This document shows, piece after piece, positions 1 through 7,483 of a stretch of DNA of 64,000 nucleotides (within the stretch, counting starts at the first letter, position 1; each line of letters begins with the position of its first letter). The DNA comes from Aerococcus viridans (GTDB lineage: Bacteria > Bacillota > Bacilli > Lactobacillales > Aerococcaceae). A program made the translations under genes and the position numbers. Location: positions 62,001 through 126,000 of the forward strand of contig NZ_PNHQ01000003.1 in assembly GCF_002871935.1 (NCBI RefSeq), in the 5' to 3' direction. The notes under the pieces are model-generated. The model ran no database searches, was not told the origin of the DNA, and was given only the letters and a program-made list of their open reading frames with translations.

Positions 1-186
1 TTTCGTATCATATCAGCAGATGAAGCCGATGCCTTTGACAGTCAGTACTTACAAACAGAAATAGGCAAACCAATTCTAGAAATCGAACAAGTCGCTTTCC
101 TTAAAAATGGCGTCCCCTTTGAATATTCCCAAACGCGTCACTTATATAACAAAGGTCGTATCATTTATGTAGAATTATGCCGTTAA
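1..186 (+). CDS. GntR-family regulator, C-terminal end of UTRA domain (partial)
   Basis: The window opens inside this gene. Frame 1 is open for 61 codons and stops at TAA 184-186. The visible residues (GKPILEIEQVAFLKNGVPFE, then YSQTRHLYNKGRIIY) match the end of a UTRA ligand-binding domain of HutC/FarR-type GntR repressors: a conserved 'L.IEQVAFL..G.PFEYS' core followed by the last strand. The DNA-binding half lies outside the window, so target and ligand are unknown. Such regulators usually control a neighbouring sugar or amino-sugar operon. Confidence 0.8.
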   Translation, partial: FRIISADEADAFDSQYLQTEIGKPILEIEQVAFLKNGVPFEYSQTRHLYNKGRIIYVELCR

Positions 187-224
187 AAAAAGCCACCCTA
201 CCTGGATGACTTGCTGTCGGCTAA

Positions 225-806
225 CTATTCTTCATCTACCCAATGGTATAAGAAGAACATATAGCCCCAAAATTTCTTAATTTCTTTAAAGCCGGCTTGA
301 CGGTTGGCTTGCCACCAAGTCACTTCCTCGCCACCAACATCATGATAGGTCGCGACATAAGTTAAATCAAAGTTATAGTGGCGATTTTGTCGTTCATAAA
401 TCATTTTGGTCCGTAACATATGGTAGTCAGATGACGTAATGATGGCTGAATCATAACCCATTTCTTCCATCATCTTCAAGGTATTTCTTGCGTTGGTATA
501 AGTGGACGTCGCATTTGCCTCGTTAATTAAAGCATCACTTGGTGCACCTGCTCCCACGTAAAAATCATAATTTGACTGGGTTAGTGGACTTACGATAATT
601 TTTCCTGAACGTGAATAACCGGCTTTAAGCAAATCAACTGCTTCACCAGCCCGCTCACTAGCCCCTTCTGGTACAACGATAATATCTGATACTTTCGGTT
701 CCTCATCAACAATGAGGTTACTGATGGTGATCACACAAACTAATCCAATAGCAATGCTGATACCAGCAAGAAAGCCCAACAGTCGCACAACATTATTTCC
801 TTTCAT
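225..806 (-). CDS. YdcF/DUF218-like membrane-anchored protein
   Basis: About 193 residues. A single N-terminal hydrophobic segment (about residues 8-30) is followed by an exported domain with the DUF218 pattern: 'DIIVVPEGASERAGEAVDLL', then 'IIVSP', then 'ANATSTYTNARNTLKMMEEMG' and 'AIITSSDYHMLRTKMIYER'. DUF218 proteins (YdcF, SanA, ElyC) act in envelope processes, but the biochemical role is unsettled. I chose the second ATG (806) because GGGGA lies 6 nt before it, whereas it touches the first ATG. Converges with the upstream GntR gene. Confidence 0.75.
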   Translation of the reverse strand: MKGNNVVRLLGFLAGISIAIGLVCVITISNLIVDEEPKVSDIIVVPEGASERAGEAVDLLKAGYSRSGKIIVSPLTQSNYDFYVGAGAPSDALINEANATSTYTNARNTLKMMEEMGYDSAIITSSDYHMLRTKMIYERQNRHYNFDLTYVATYHDVGGEEVTWWQANRQAGFKEIKKFWGYMFFLYHWVDEE

Positions 807-884
807 CTGCATTCCCCATTTTGATAAGCATTTTCCTTTTGTCTTATCTTACCACATGGGCATTACCGGATGAAAAGTAAAGTA

Positions 885-1412
885 TTATTTTCCAAAATCA
901 AACATGATCGTATTATGATGTTTTCTAGCAAGTGATACGAGGTCTCTTTGGATGATTTCACTAAATTGATCTTCATATTTAAACATATCGAGTGGCTGTT
1001 GATTTAAATCAGCGTCCTCAATATATACTTTTAACCGCTTTTGTACTTGTTTCATTTCAAAATCAATTTCATCTGGATGTTTAGCACTCGCAACTGCATA
1101 GCAAAATTCATCTATTGGTAAGTCTTCACAGATATCAATAATATTGAATAAGTGTTCCTCATGATGGATAAGTTTTTGAATATCACAAACTTTTGTAATT
1201 ACCGGCAATATCACTATCCGCGATTGCTCCAAGATATCTTCAATCATCGCTGTATCCCCTGGTTGAATAAATATATATTCCACACCAGGTAAATCTGGTA
1301 ACACAACATCTTCATCATGTACAGCGATCACTTCATACCCCGCCATAGAAAATTGTTCTACCGCCTGACGTCCTATCATATTCGTTGCACCGATAATTGC
1401 TACTTTATTCAT
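885..1412 (-). CDS. Small NAD(P)-binding Rossmann-fold protein
   Basis: 175 residues from the ATG at 1412, which follows GGTGGAGAGA. The longer frame to 1457 adds a tail without homology-like features. The N-terminus MNKVAIIGATNMIGRQAVEQF is the beta-alpha-beta dinucleotide-binding fingerprint (G-A-T-x-x-x-G) of atypical SDR/NmrA-like proteins, followed by a charged strand 'AVHDEDV'. After about residue 110 the sequence departs from standard epimerases, and no catalytic YxxxK is evident. It may be a regulator or an enzyme of unknown substrate. No partner gene is adjacent. Confidence 0.6.
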   Translation of the reverse strand: MNKVAIIGATNMIGRQAVEQFSMAGYEVIAVHDEDVVLPDLPGVEYIFIQPGDTAMIEDILEQSRIVILPVITKVCDIQKLIHHEEHLFNIIDICEDLPIDEFCYAVASAKHPDEIDFEMKQVQKRLKVYIEDADLNQQPLDMFKYEDQFSEIIQRDLVSLARKHHNTIMFDFGK

Positions 1413-1989
1413 TCTCTCCACCAAAATTCCCTTATAAATATAGACGCCACTCACCAACTGTTATTGATCTTTCAATCAATAAAACCCACAATTATGTGCT
1501 ATCTTTCAATAAAAATTCTAAAGACATCCCATAAAAATTTAAACTGTCTAAAAATACAACATAACAATAACATACGCTTTGCACTTTTTCTCTTCATAAT
1601 CGTGTATATGAAACGGATATTTGAAATGGAATTATGGTCAAAATCAGTAGCTAAGCAAATATTAAGACAAACTTCCCAAGTTTCGAAGATATAGGTATAA
1701 CTTACTCGCAATCATACTGTTATTATTATGGCTATGCAGCCCTTGTAACCCCTTACATTATAGTCTTAAATATATTTAGAAAGATAGCCTTTTTCGTATT
1801 TATACAGTATTATTTGTCAAATATGCATTTATATTGTCTAAACGTAATTTATTCAGTACAATGATGTTTTTGTTGGTAGAATGATGGTGTATATGGTGAG
1901 TACAGTTTAAAAAATACATAGGGTATCTTGAATTAATCAATAACTCTTATCTGAGTAATAAATTAAAGTCATTTTAGGCATTCTTTCAA
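1413..1989. other. Non-coding AT-rich stretch, nothing recognised
   Basis: No open frame here has a convincing ribosome-binding site or recognisable protein family. The two overlapping small frames around 1500-1710 look like chance frames in AT-rich DNA. The stretch borders a degenerate ORF and the RT locus, so it belongs to the accessory island rather than to the backbone. Confidence 0.5.
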
Positions 1990-2245
1990 GAAGCGTCTCG
2001 AATTAGTCCCATCACTTCCAATATGTAATAATAGAAAAGCAAGTCATCAGGTATAAAAGTTGCCTCATACGGTGTTAGTAGCTGATCAAGCTAAATTTTT
2101 GAGTATATATGATTTCTTGCTGCCACCCTTAAAATCTTCATCCGACCAAGGCTCTAACCAGGAGTACGGAGAAATATGATTTGCATCAAAAATTTTCTAC
2201 AAGTAATCCACAATTTCTTGATTAAAGATAAGGCCCTAGAAAACA
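1990..2245 (-). pseudogene. Degenerate protein-coding remnant, family unknown
   Basis: On the minus strand a protein-like frame reads GLIFNQEIVDYL, an in-frame TAG, KIFDANHISPYSWLEPWSDE, DFKGGSKKSYILKNLA, stop. It resumes in another frame at about 2087 as LDQLLTPYEATFIPDDLL then FYYYILEVMGLIRDAS, stop. The aromatic-rich, charge-patterned composition looks like real protein carrying a nonsense mutation and a frameshift. I do not recognise the family; cargo of the accessory island (for example an immunity or toxin-antitoxin gene) is possible. Confidence 0.45.
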
Positions 2246-2352
2246 ACTCAATATTTTAAAAAGATAACCTACAAATATTATTAATAATTATCACATTCAC
2301 CAACATTATGCGATATTCCCATCATATTTACTAATTCAAATGCATAATAAAA

Positions 2353-2377
2353 AGCCGACTACACTTTGTAATCGACT
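2353..2377 (-). terminator. Intrinsic terminator after the RT gene
   Basis: On the minus strand AGTCGATTACA, loop AAG, TGTAGTCGGCT form a stem, followed at once by TTTTTATTATG. It starts within 10 bases of the RT stop codon and closes the RT transcription unit. Confidence 0.7.
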
Positions 2378-2381
2378 TGAA

Positions 2382-3701
2382 TTATAATTTCACATGAATT
2401 CTATATCCCAATCTTTTTTCAATATTTCTTTTTCTGTTTTCGATTTGTTTCAAAATTTGATTATCAGTTTCAGGAGATCTTTTATCGAACACCTCTTGCG
2501 CTCTTTTTGCATAGCTAATGAAATTTCCACGTCTAGAACTTTTACCCATATCAGTATATAAATTATAAATAGAACGTCTATATGGTAACTTTTTTAAATT
2601 TTTATTTTTCTGAATCTTTTTAGCATGTCTTATTAATTTATTAGCTTTTTTATAAAATTTACTAATACTTTTATCTCTCAACTTAACAGTTTTTCCATCA
2701 AAAATGAAACCTAAATAGTCAATTTTTGACGATTCATTTGTATTAGCATCAATTACTTGTCCATTATTACATTTAAGTACTTTACTTTTATTATCTTCTA
2801 ATTTCATTTTATTTAAAATCGAGTATTTCTCAATTTGCTTATAGATTTCTTTTACATTTATAATAGAATCCTGTTTTGAAGGTATGACTAATATAAAGTC
2901 GTCAGAATATCTTCTATAAACCCCCTCATAATTATCCGCTAATTCTTTCATAGATTTATCAAAACCTATAGAATATACATTAGCAATCACTGCACTAATT
3001 GGAGTTCCTTGAGGAATACCAAAACTATTAGTATTAACTTCCATCTGAAGATTCTTCTTTTTATTTTTTATTTTTCTAAACTCATTAACTGAAGAAAAAT
3101 AACTTTGTTTTTTACCGAAGTCATTTTTAACATGAGGAAGTTCTTCTAAAACTTCTTTTTTTATTGATCCATACTTAATAATAGACTTATATATATTAAA
3201 CCAATCACTTGGTAAAGTATCAATGTTTAAGACTTCTTTCATCCTAACTTTTATCATTTTATGATCTAAAGTATCGAAAAAACTTTTAAAATCTCCAACT
3301 ATTATATATGAACTACTCTGTTTTTTAATTAAATTAAAGATCTCAGCAGCAAAATCTACATTAGCCTTTCCTATTTTATTATTTCGATATGCTATAGAAC
3401 ATTCATCAATATCACTCATTTCACAGTATAGATTATAATAACTATTCAGTTGATCCGCATAATATTTATATATATATGAATCTAAATGTCCCGCATATCT
3501 TATATGTCTTTGCTTAATTTTATCTACCTTATATTTAGGTGTCTCTATAATATAGTGGATTAATGGCAAAAAACTATGTTTAGCAATCTTATCAGGATCA
3601 CAAACATATCCTTCAACCTTTTTAAATTCAAGACTTTTATCAATATGTATATAATTTTTTGGACGATATTTACTCCTATCAAAAGGAAATTTATTCTCCA
3701 C
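2382..3701 (-). CDS. Defence-type reverse transcriptase (UG/Abi-DRT lineage)
   Basis: An RNA-directed DNA polymerase of 439 residues from a GTG start at 3701. AAGGAG sits 6 nt before that GTG, while the upstream ATG at 3746 is buried in a hairpin. In the longer numbering the RT motifs are DFKSFFDTLDH (about 152, catalytic Asp), GIPQGTPISAVIANVYSIGF (about 243), YRRYSDDF (YSDD at about 280) and YLGF (about 344). The segment 'AYRNNKIGKANVDFA' before motif A resembles unknown-group/Abi RTs. No maturase, HNH, Cas1 or integrase domain follows, and the retron VTG motif is absent. With a structured leader RNA and its own promoter and terminator, the unit resembles single-gene DRT phage-defence systems such as DRT2 or DRT9. 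The RT call is firm; the class is inferred. Confidence 0.85.
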   Translation of the reverse strand: MENKFPFDRSKYRPKNYIHIDKSLEFKKVEGYVCDPDKIAKHSFLPLIHYIIETPKYKVDKIKQRHIRYAGHLDSYIYKYYADQLNSYYNLYCEMSDIDECSIAYRNNKIGKANVDFAAEIFNLIKKQSSSYIIVGDFKSFFDTLDHKMIKVRMKEVLNIDTLPSDWFNIYKSIIKYGSIKKEVLEELPHVKNDFGKKQSYFSSVNEFRKIKNKKKNLQMEVNTNSFGIPQGTPISAVIANVYSIGFDKSMKELADNYEGVYRRYSDDFILVIPSKQDSIINVKEIYKQIEKYSILNKMKLEDNKSKVLKCNNGQVIDANTNESSKIDYLGFIFDGKTVKLRDKSISKFYKKANKLIRHAKKIQKNKNLKKLPYRRSIYNLYTDMGKSSRRGNFISYAKRAQEVFDKRSPETDNQILKQIENRKRNIEKRLGYRIHVKL

Positions 3702-3715
3702 AGAACTCTCCTTAT

Positions 3716-3771
3716 AAAAAGCAGCAGGAAAAGGAACTAGGGCCATAGCCTAGAAATCATCCCTTTCCTGC
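3716..3771 (-). terminator. Long hairpin plus T-run between leader RNA and RT gene
   Basis: On the minus strand GCAGGAAAGGG (3771-3761) pairs with CCTTTTCCTGC (3734-3724), and inside it CTAGG pairs with CCTAG (3749-3753 / 3737-3741). TGCTTTTT follows. It can act as a terminator or processing site that ends the non-coding RNA and lowers RT expression. It masks the upstream ATG and leaves the AAGGAG (3708-3713) and GTG (3699-3701) free. Confidence 0.6.
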
Positions 3772-4011
3772 AGACGGTCGTATGTTATATAGACTTCGAC
3801 CAACATTATGTCTATAAAAATATGGCGACATACTTAATATGTTACTATAAGAAAGGATGTACAATAATGACTTTGTTGACCCTACTGTATAATAATCAAG
3901 TCTTAAACGCTTTGGAGGTACTCCTCGACGTGAAGATTGTATTAAATATCCAGCAGTACACAATGATTGACATCGTTAACTTATATATCCCGTAATCCAA
4001 AATACTACGGA
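3716..4011 (-). ncRNA. Putative structured non-coding RNA of the RT system
   Basis: About 295 nt between a promoter (-10 at 4018-4023) and the RT ribosome-binding site. Minus-strand hairpins: CCGTA/TACGG (about 3993-4013), GAGG/CCTC (3916-3928), ACATA/TATGT around 3829-3843, TATAGAC/GTCTATA (3788-3794 with 3810-3816) and a large terminal hairpin (3724-3771). Size and position upstream of the RT fit the template RNAs of DRT2/DRT9-type systems. The RNA is inferred from structure and context; its exact ends are unknown. One frame is stop-free for about 72 codons (3975-3757). Confidence 0.5.
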
Positions 4012-4017
4012 CGACCA

Positions 4018-4049
4018 ATTATAACATAGTTTTTATTTAAATAAAAACT
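4018..4049 (-). promoter_or_regulatory. Extended -10 promoter overlapped by a 22-bp palindrome
   Basis: The minus strand reads CTATGTTATAATTGG: a perfect TATAAT (4018-4023) with the TGn extension and no good -35 element. Immediately upstream, 4028-4049 is a perfect 22-bp palindrome with arms AGTTTTTATTT. This could be an operator or an AT-rich upstream element. Transcription would start near 4011 and read into the leader RNA and the RT. Confidence 0.55.
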
Positions 4050-4121
4050 GTCTCACAAAAGTATTTTATTCTCTCAATATAAACTTTTTCTTTATTATGA
4101 TTTATTTCTATTTTGATATAA

Positions 4122-4421
4122 TTATACTACAATGATGATCAATAATACCACTACAACATCGATAAATAATTGCGGTGTTAACCAGGTATTCTCTTTCAAT
4201 TCAACTACATGCTCAGAGATTTTTCTTTCTTCATCGGTAATTGTGAAAGGTTCGTCCCAGGTCCATTTTGGGTTCCCATCACTTGCGGTCAACTCTAAGC
4301 GATAATCGCCTAGTTCTAAGTATTGATTTTCCCAATCAATCACAAATTCCATAGTAGAGTTAGGGACAAATTGCCCACTTTCAATTGAAGCCGTTTTAAA
4401 CACTTCATCAGTTTTATCCAT
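4122..4421 (-). pseudogene. C-terminal fragment of a WxL-system DUF916/DUF3324 protein
   Basis: About 99 codons matching the end of a cell-surface DUF3324 (WxL host-binding) protein: 'FKTASIESGQFVPNSTMEF', 'GDYRLELTASDG', 'WTWDEPFTITDEE', then a terminal hydrophobic segment LFIDVVVVLLIIIVV. The DUF916 half, signal peptide and cytoplasmic basic tail are missing, and a TGA lies just upstream of the first Met. It is a broken remnant joined head to head with the next WxL fragment. Intact proteins of this type bind WxL proteins and peptidoglycan at the surface. Confidence 0.65.
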
Positions 4422-4427
4422 ATTAGC

Positions 4428-5504
4428 TCATTTAGCGCTAAGTTGAATGTGATTGCTGGGGATGCTCGAACTACCGATGGTCAACCACTTATTCACTTAT
4501 CCGGTGAGCAATCTTCTATTAAGCTATCTGGGGGAACTAGCTTAAATATTGAAAATAATCGTAGACGGACGCCAGGTTCCCTAATCTCGATGGAAGGCTC
4601 ACTAGAATTCTTTCCAAATGGCAATAAATTAGCACTTGAAGATACTGCTGGTAACACAGTCAGCTTTCCAAGAATTTATCAAGCTAGTATAGGTTTTGGA
4701 CAAGATAATAAAAATACTATTGATTTGGATGCTAGCTCTTCGCGTGCCCATTCAGACAATAGTCATTTCCATGGACAAGATTTAACGTCTTTCTTAGCCG
4801 CACATAGCCTTTCTAGCTTTAAAAAAATGACCATATCCCATATTACTGATATCGATCAACCAACAGTAGACAAATTAACCGATACTGATGTGACTTTAAG
4901 GGGAACGGCAGAGCCAGGTCTTACCGTAACAGCATCTGATTCTTTCAACAACAAATGGCATACGACCGCTGATGAAGCAACTGGTAAATTTAATATCGAT
5001 TTAGGTAAGTTTGCACCATATAAAGTTGGCTCAGAAATAATCGTTACGGTATCTGATAATTACGGGCACACAAGTGAGGATATGATAGTCACTGTTCAAG
5101 GGAACCGTCTTTCATTCAACGTGCCTGACCAATTGAAATTCAAACAAGTAGCTACAGAAGATACATTAATGACCATCCCAAGAGAAGATCCAAATTGGCA
5201 AATAAAAGTTATCAATACGAAGGAGGCATCTTGGAAACTTACCGCTAAGGAAACAGCAGCACTATCAACAGCTAACGGAAATACTATTGAGAACGGCCTA
5301 GTATTTAAGGAAAATGGAAAAACTGCTTCTTTAACCGAAGAAGTACTAATCTACCAACAAGATAAAAATGGTTCAAACGAAACTTTCATAAACTGGAATA
5401 AAGATAGTGGTTTATTATTACAATTAAATCCAATCGAACAAAATTTTGAGTACTACAAACCCTATACAACTACTATAAAATGGACCCTCACAGATGCACC
5501 GTAA
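4428..5504 (+). pseudogene. 5'-truncated WxL-domain surface protein
   Basis: The frame is open across the junction (…SFSAKLNVIAGDAR…) with no signal peptide and no real ribosome-binding site; the first possible start (TTG 4443) falls inside a beta-strand-rich domain. A repetitive beta region resembling large Lactobacillales WxL proteins comes first, then an Ig-like segment near residues 135-220 ('TVDKLTDTDVTLRGTAEPG'), then a WxL-type C-terminus ending TTTIKWTLTDAP. Intact relatives attach non-covalently to the cell wall. The head-to-head join with the DUF3324 remnant implies an inversion or deletion that removed both N-termini. Confidence 0.65.
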
Positions 5505-5557
5505 AATAACAATGAGTTTAATATGGTGGTTCTACAAGAAGGCGCCGTTCCATGCTA

Positions 5558-5602
5558 AATGGTGTTGGTGGGAAATTCTTAGGAATTTCCGCCAGCACTA
5601 TT
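5558..5602. terminator. Strong hairpin after the WxL remnant / at the IS left edge
   Basis: Arms 5558-5578 and 5583-5602 pair over about 20 bp with one bulge and a TTAG loop, followed by TTTTTGGG. The left arm contains AAATGGTGTTGGTG, similar to the AAATAGTGTTGGTG of the right IS end, so it may double as an altered inverted repeat. Confidence 0.5.
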
Positions 5603-5677
5603 TTTGGGTATACAAAAAGGCCATAAAATCCTAAAATAAAGTAAATCATCACAATACACTTGAAAGAAGGAAAATTC

Positions 5678-7003
5678 ATGACCTATTCACCTATTATAAA
5701 ACAACTTTGCGGTATTAGCGATAAAAATATTACGATTAGTGAGTTACCTGATGAGGAAACTTTAGATAGATTAGCTTACATTCCAATTATGGGCATCCTT
5801 ACCTACAAGCCTAAGGCTTGTGACATGTGTGGAGTTAAAAATGAATCTACTCAAGACATCATTAAATATGGTTTTAAAGAGACAGGTGTGCGGTTGCCTG
5901 ATGGTCCTGGAAAGCCTATTAAGTTTACACTTAAAAAACAACGATTTAAGTGTAAACACTGCGAAGCTACTTTCATTGCGCAATCATCAATCATTAAAAA
6001 ATTCGATTCTATTTCTATACTATCTAAAAATAAAATAGCGGTGGAATTAACAGAGACACAGTCAATGAAGCTTATTGGACAACGGTATCACGTCTCTTCA
6101 AATACTGTATCAAGAATCCCATTAAAAGCAGCTAGTGCATTAAATCCTAAAGGTAATTATCTACCTGAACATCTTTCCTTGGATGAATTTAAATCTGTAG
6201 ATGATGTAGAAGGAGCGATGAGTGCAATCCTTGTAGATCCTCATAATAAACGTTTGATTGACATTATAGAAGATCGAAAACAGCAGTCGTTAATTCGGTA
6301 TTTCCATCGTTATTCTATAGAAGCTCGAGCTGCAGTAAAGACGATTTCAATGGATCTATATTCTCCATATATAGGCGTTGTGAAGGCTTATTTCCCTAAT
6401 GCAAAAATCGTTATTGATCGTTTTCATATCGTACAATTACTAAATAATACAATCAACTCAATGCGGATTGAAGTTATGAATGAAATCAAAAACAGTCGCC
6501 CTACAGATTATCGAAAATTGAAAAATCAATGGAAACTAATATTAAAAAATGCCGATCATCTCGATTTTTCAAACTATTATTATCATCGTCTATACCATGA
6601 ACAGACGACTGAGCAACGTATGGTAGATTATTTATTAAGTCTTTCTCCGAAATTACAAGAAGCTTATCAAGTAATGAATGACCTTAAATTTGCGATAGAA
6701 ACAAGAGACTACAGTTACTTACTAGCCACTTTACAGGAATTAAAGAAAGTCAGATTAAATAAAAAGGTAAGAAAAACGATTAATACAATGGAAAGATTCT
6801 TACCATATGTCGAAAATGCTTTAATTTATCGTGTTTCTAACGGTCCTACCGAAGGTATGAATAACAAGATTAAGTTAATCAAACGTACAGGCTATGGCTA
6901 TGCAAGCTTTAGAAATTTCAGAGCTAGAATACTATTACAATTTAAACTGATCTTTAAACCATCTAATCCACTACCTGCGACTTTCCAACCAGTCGCAGCT
7001 TAA
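5678..7003 (+). CDS. ISL3-family transposase
   Basis: 441 residues from the ATG at 5678, preceded by AGAAGGAAA; the in-frame TTG at 5660 lies before the ribosome-binding site. An N-terminal zinc finger (CDMCGVKN … CKHCEATF, about residues 41-90) is followed by an ISL3 helix-turn-helix ('MKLIGQRYHVSSNTVSR') and the DDE domain: 'LSLDEFKS', 'ISMDLYSPYIGVVKAYFPNA', 'VIDRFHIVQ' and 'SNGPTEGMNNKIKLIKRTGY'. Length is normal and no frameshift is seen, so it is probably active. It moves DNA by a cut-and-paste DDE mechanism. Confidence 0.93.
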   Translation: MTYSPIIKQLCGISDKNITISELPDEETLDRLAYIPIMGILTYKPKACDMCGVKNESTQDIIKYGFKETGVRLPDGPGKPIKFTLKKQRFKCKHCEATFIAQSSIIKKFDSISILSKNKIAVELTETQSMKLIGQRYHVSSNTVSRIPLKAASALNPKGNYLPEHLSLDEFKSVDDVEGAMSAILVDPHNKRLIDIIEDRKQQSLIRYFHRYSIEARAAVKTISMDLYSPYIGVVKAYFPNAKIVIDRFHIVQLLNNTINSMRIEVMNEIKNSRPTDYRKLKNQWKLILKNADHLDFSNYYYHRLYHEQTTEQRMVDYLLSLSPKLQEAYQVMNDLKFAIETRDYSYLLATLQELKKVRLNKKVRKTINTMERFLPYVENALIYRVSNGPTEGMNNKIKLIKRTGYGYASFRNFRARILLQFKLIFKPSNPLPATFQPVAA

Positions 7004-7064
7004 ATATTAGACGATAACTCTTATCAGATTTTATTATTAATTATCTAACTCTTGATCCGACTTT

Positions 7065-7080
7065 CTCGCCTAAGGGCGAG
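7065..7080 (+). terminator. Hairpin after the transposase
   Basis: CTCGCC, loop TAAG, GGCGAG, followed by AAAAAAGG; with the T-run on the other strand it can also stop leftward transcription. A second small hairpin, GGTCATG/CATGACC (7087-7093 with 7110-7116), lies just beyond. Confidence 0.45.
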
Positions 7081-7170
7081 AAAAAAGGTCATGCTTATCT
7101 TATAAACAAACATGACCCTCTGTTATTAAAATTTTTATTTAAATCTTAATGGTGATTATTTATTTTTGGT

Positions 7171-7228
7171 CACCAACACTATTTGACACAGAACCGAAAT
7201 TTTCTCATCAGTCCTATTTGACGAAGAG
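7171..7228 (-). repeat. Two tandem ISL3-type terminal repeats
   Basis: Minus strand: GGTTCTGTGTCAAATAGTG begins at 7193 and GGCTCTTCGTCAAATAGGAC begins at 7228. Both match the ISL3-family terminal pattern GG(T/C)TCTNNGTCAAATAG. Two ends back to back suggest nested or successive insertions, one element now largely lost. Confidence 0.55.
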
Positions 7229-7483
7229 CCCTTATATCCTATAGCTACTTATGGTATGGTATTAATATCGTAAAAAAAAGAATTAAAAACATAGGGTTAC
7301 ATCCTTATCTGTATCCCTATGTTCGCAACTAGAGGCTAACATTACAGTCTTTCACTTATTTAAGTTTACTCAAGCCAAGTGTAGCAGACTGACCAAGCTA
7401 CCATATTTAGCTTGAGCAGTTTTTTGTGAAATACGAAGATGAGCCCCATGTGAAGTTCCACTGACAGAAATTAACAAATTAAA
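7229..7483. other. Intergenic remnant with a strong hairpin
   Basis: ACATAGGG (from about 7289) pairs with CCCTATGT (to about 7312), a likely terminator for the leftward polysaccharide operon. On the minus strand about 7360-7475 reads VSGTSHGAHLRISQKTAQ, AKYGSLVSLLHLA, stop: a possible C-terminal gene remnant that I do not recognise. No intact gene. Confidence 0.4.

Larger units (their letters stand above)
5529..7193 (+). mobile_element. ISL3-family insertion sequence
   Basis: An intact ISL3-type transposase gene is bounded on the right by GGTTCTGTGTCAAATAGTG (minus strand from 7193), a typical ISL3-family terminal repeat. The left end is less clear: GGTTCT at 5528-5533 and AAATGGTGTTGGTGG at 5557-5571 match the two halves of the right repeat but are separated by unrelated bases, so the left edge is approximate. 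No target duplication was established. Confidence 0.65.

Noticed and set aside
1499..1711. Small ORF on the minus strand (70 codons)
   Set aside because: No ribosome-binding site, overlaps an equally long opposite frame, composition like random AT-rich DNA.
2382..3701. Group II intron or retron as origin of the RT
   Set aside because: No maturase or HNH region follows the RT core, no intron domain V/VI structure was recognised, and the retron VTG motif is absent.
3757..3963. Ordinary 68-residue protein gene before the RT
   Set aside because: It would need a TTG start with no ribosome-binding site and lies inside the structured leader; treated as a property of the RNA rather than a normal CDS.
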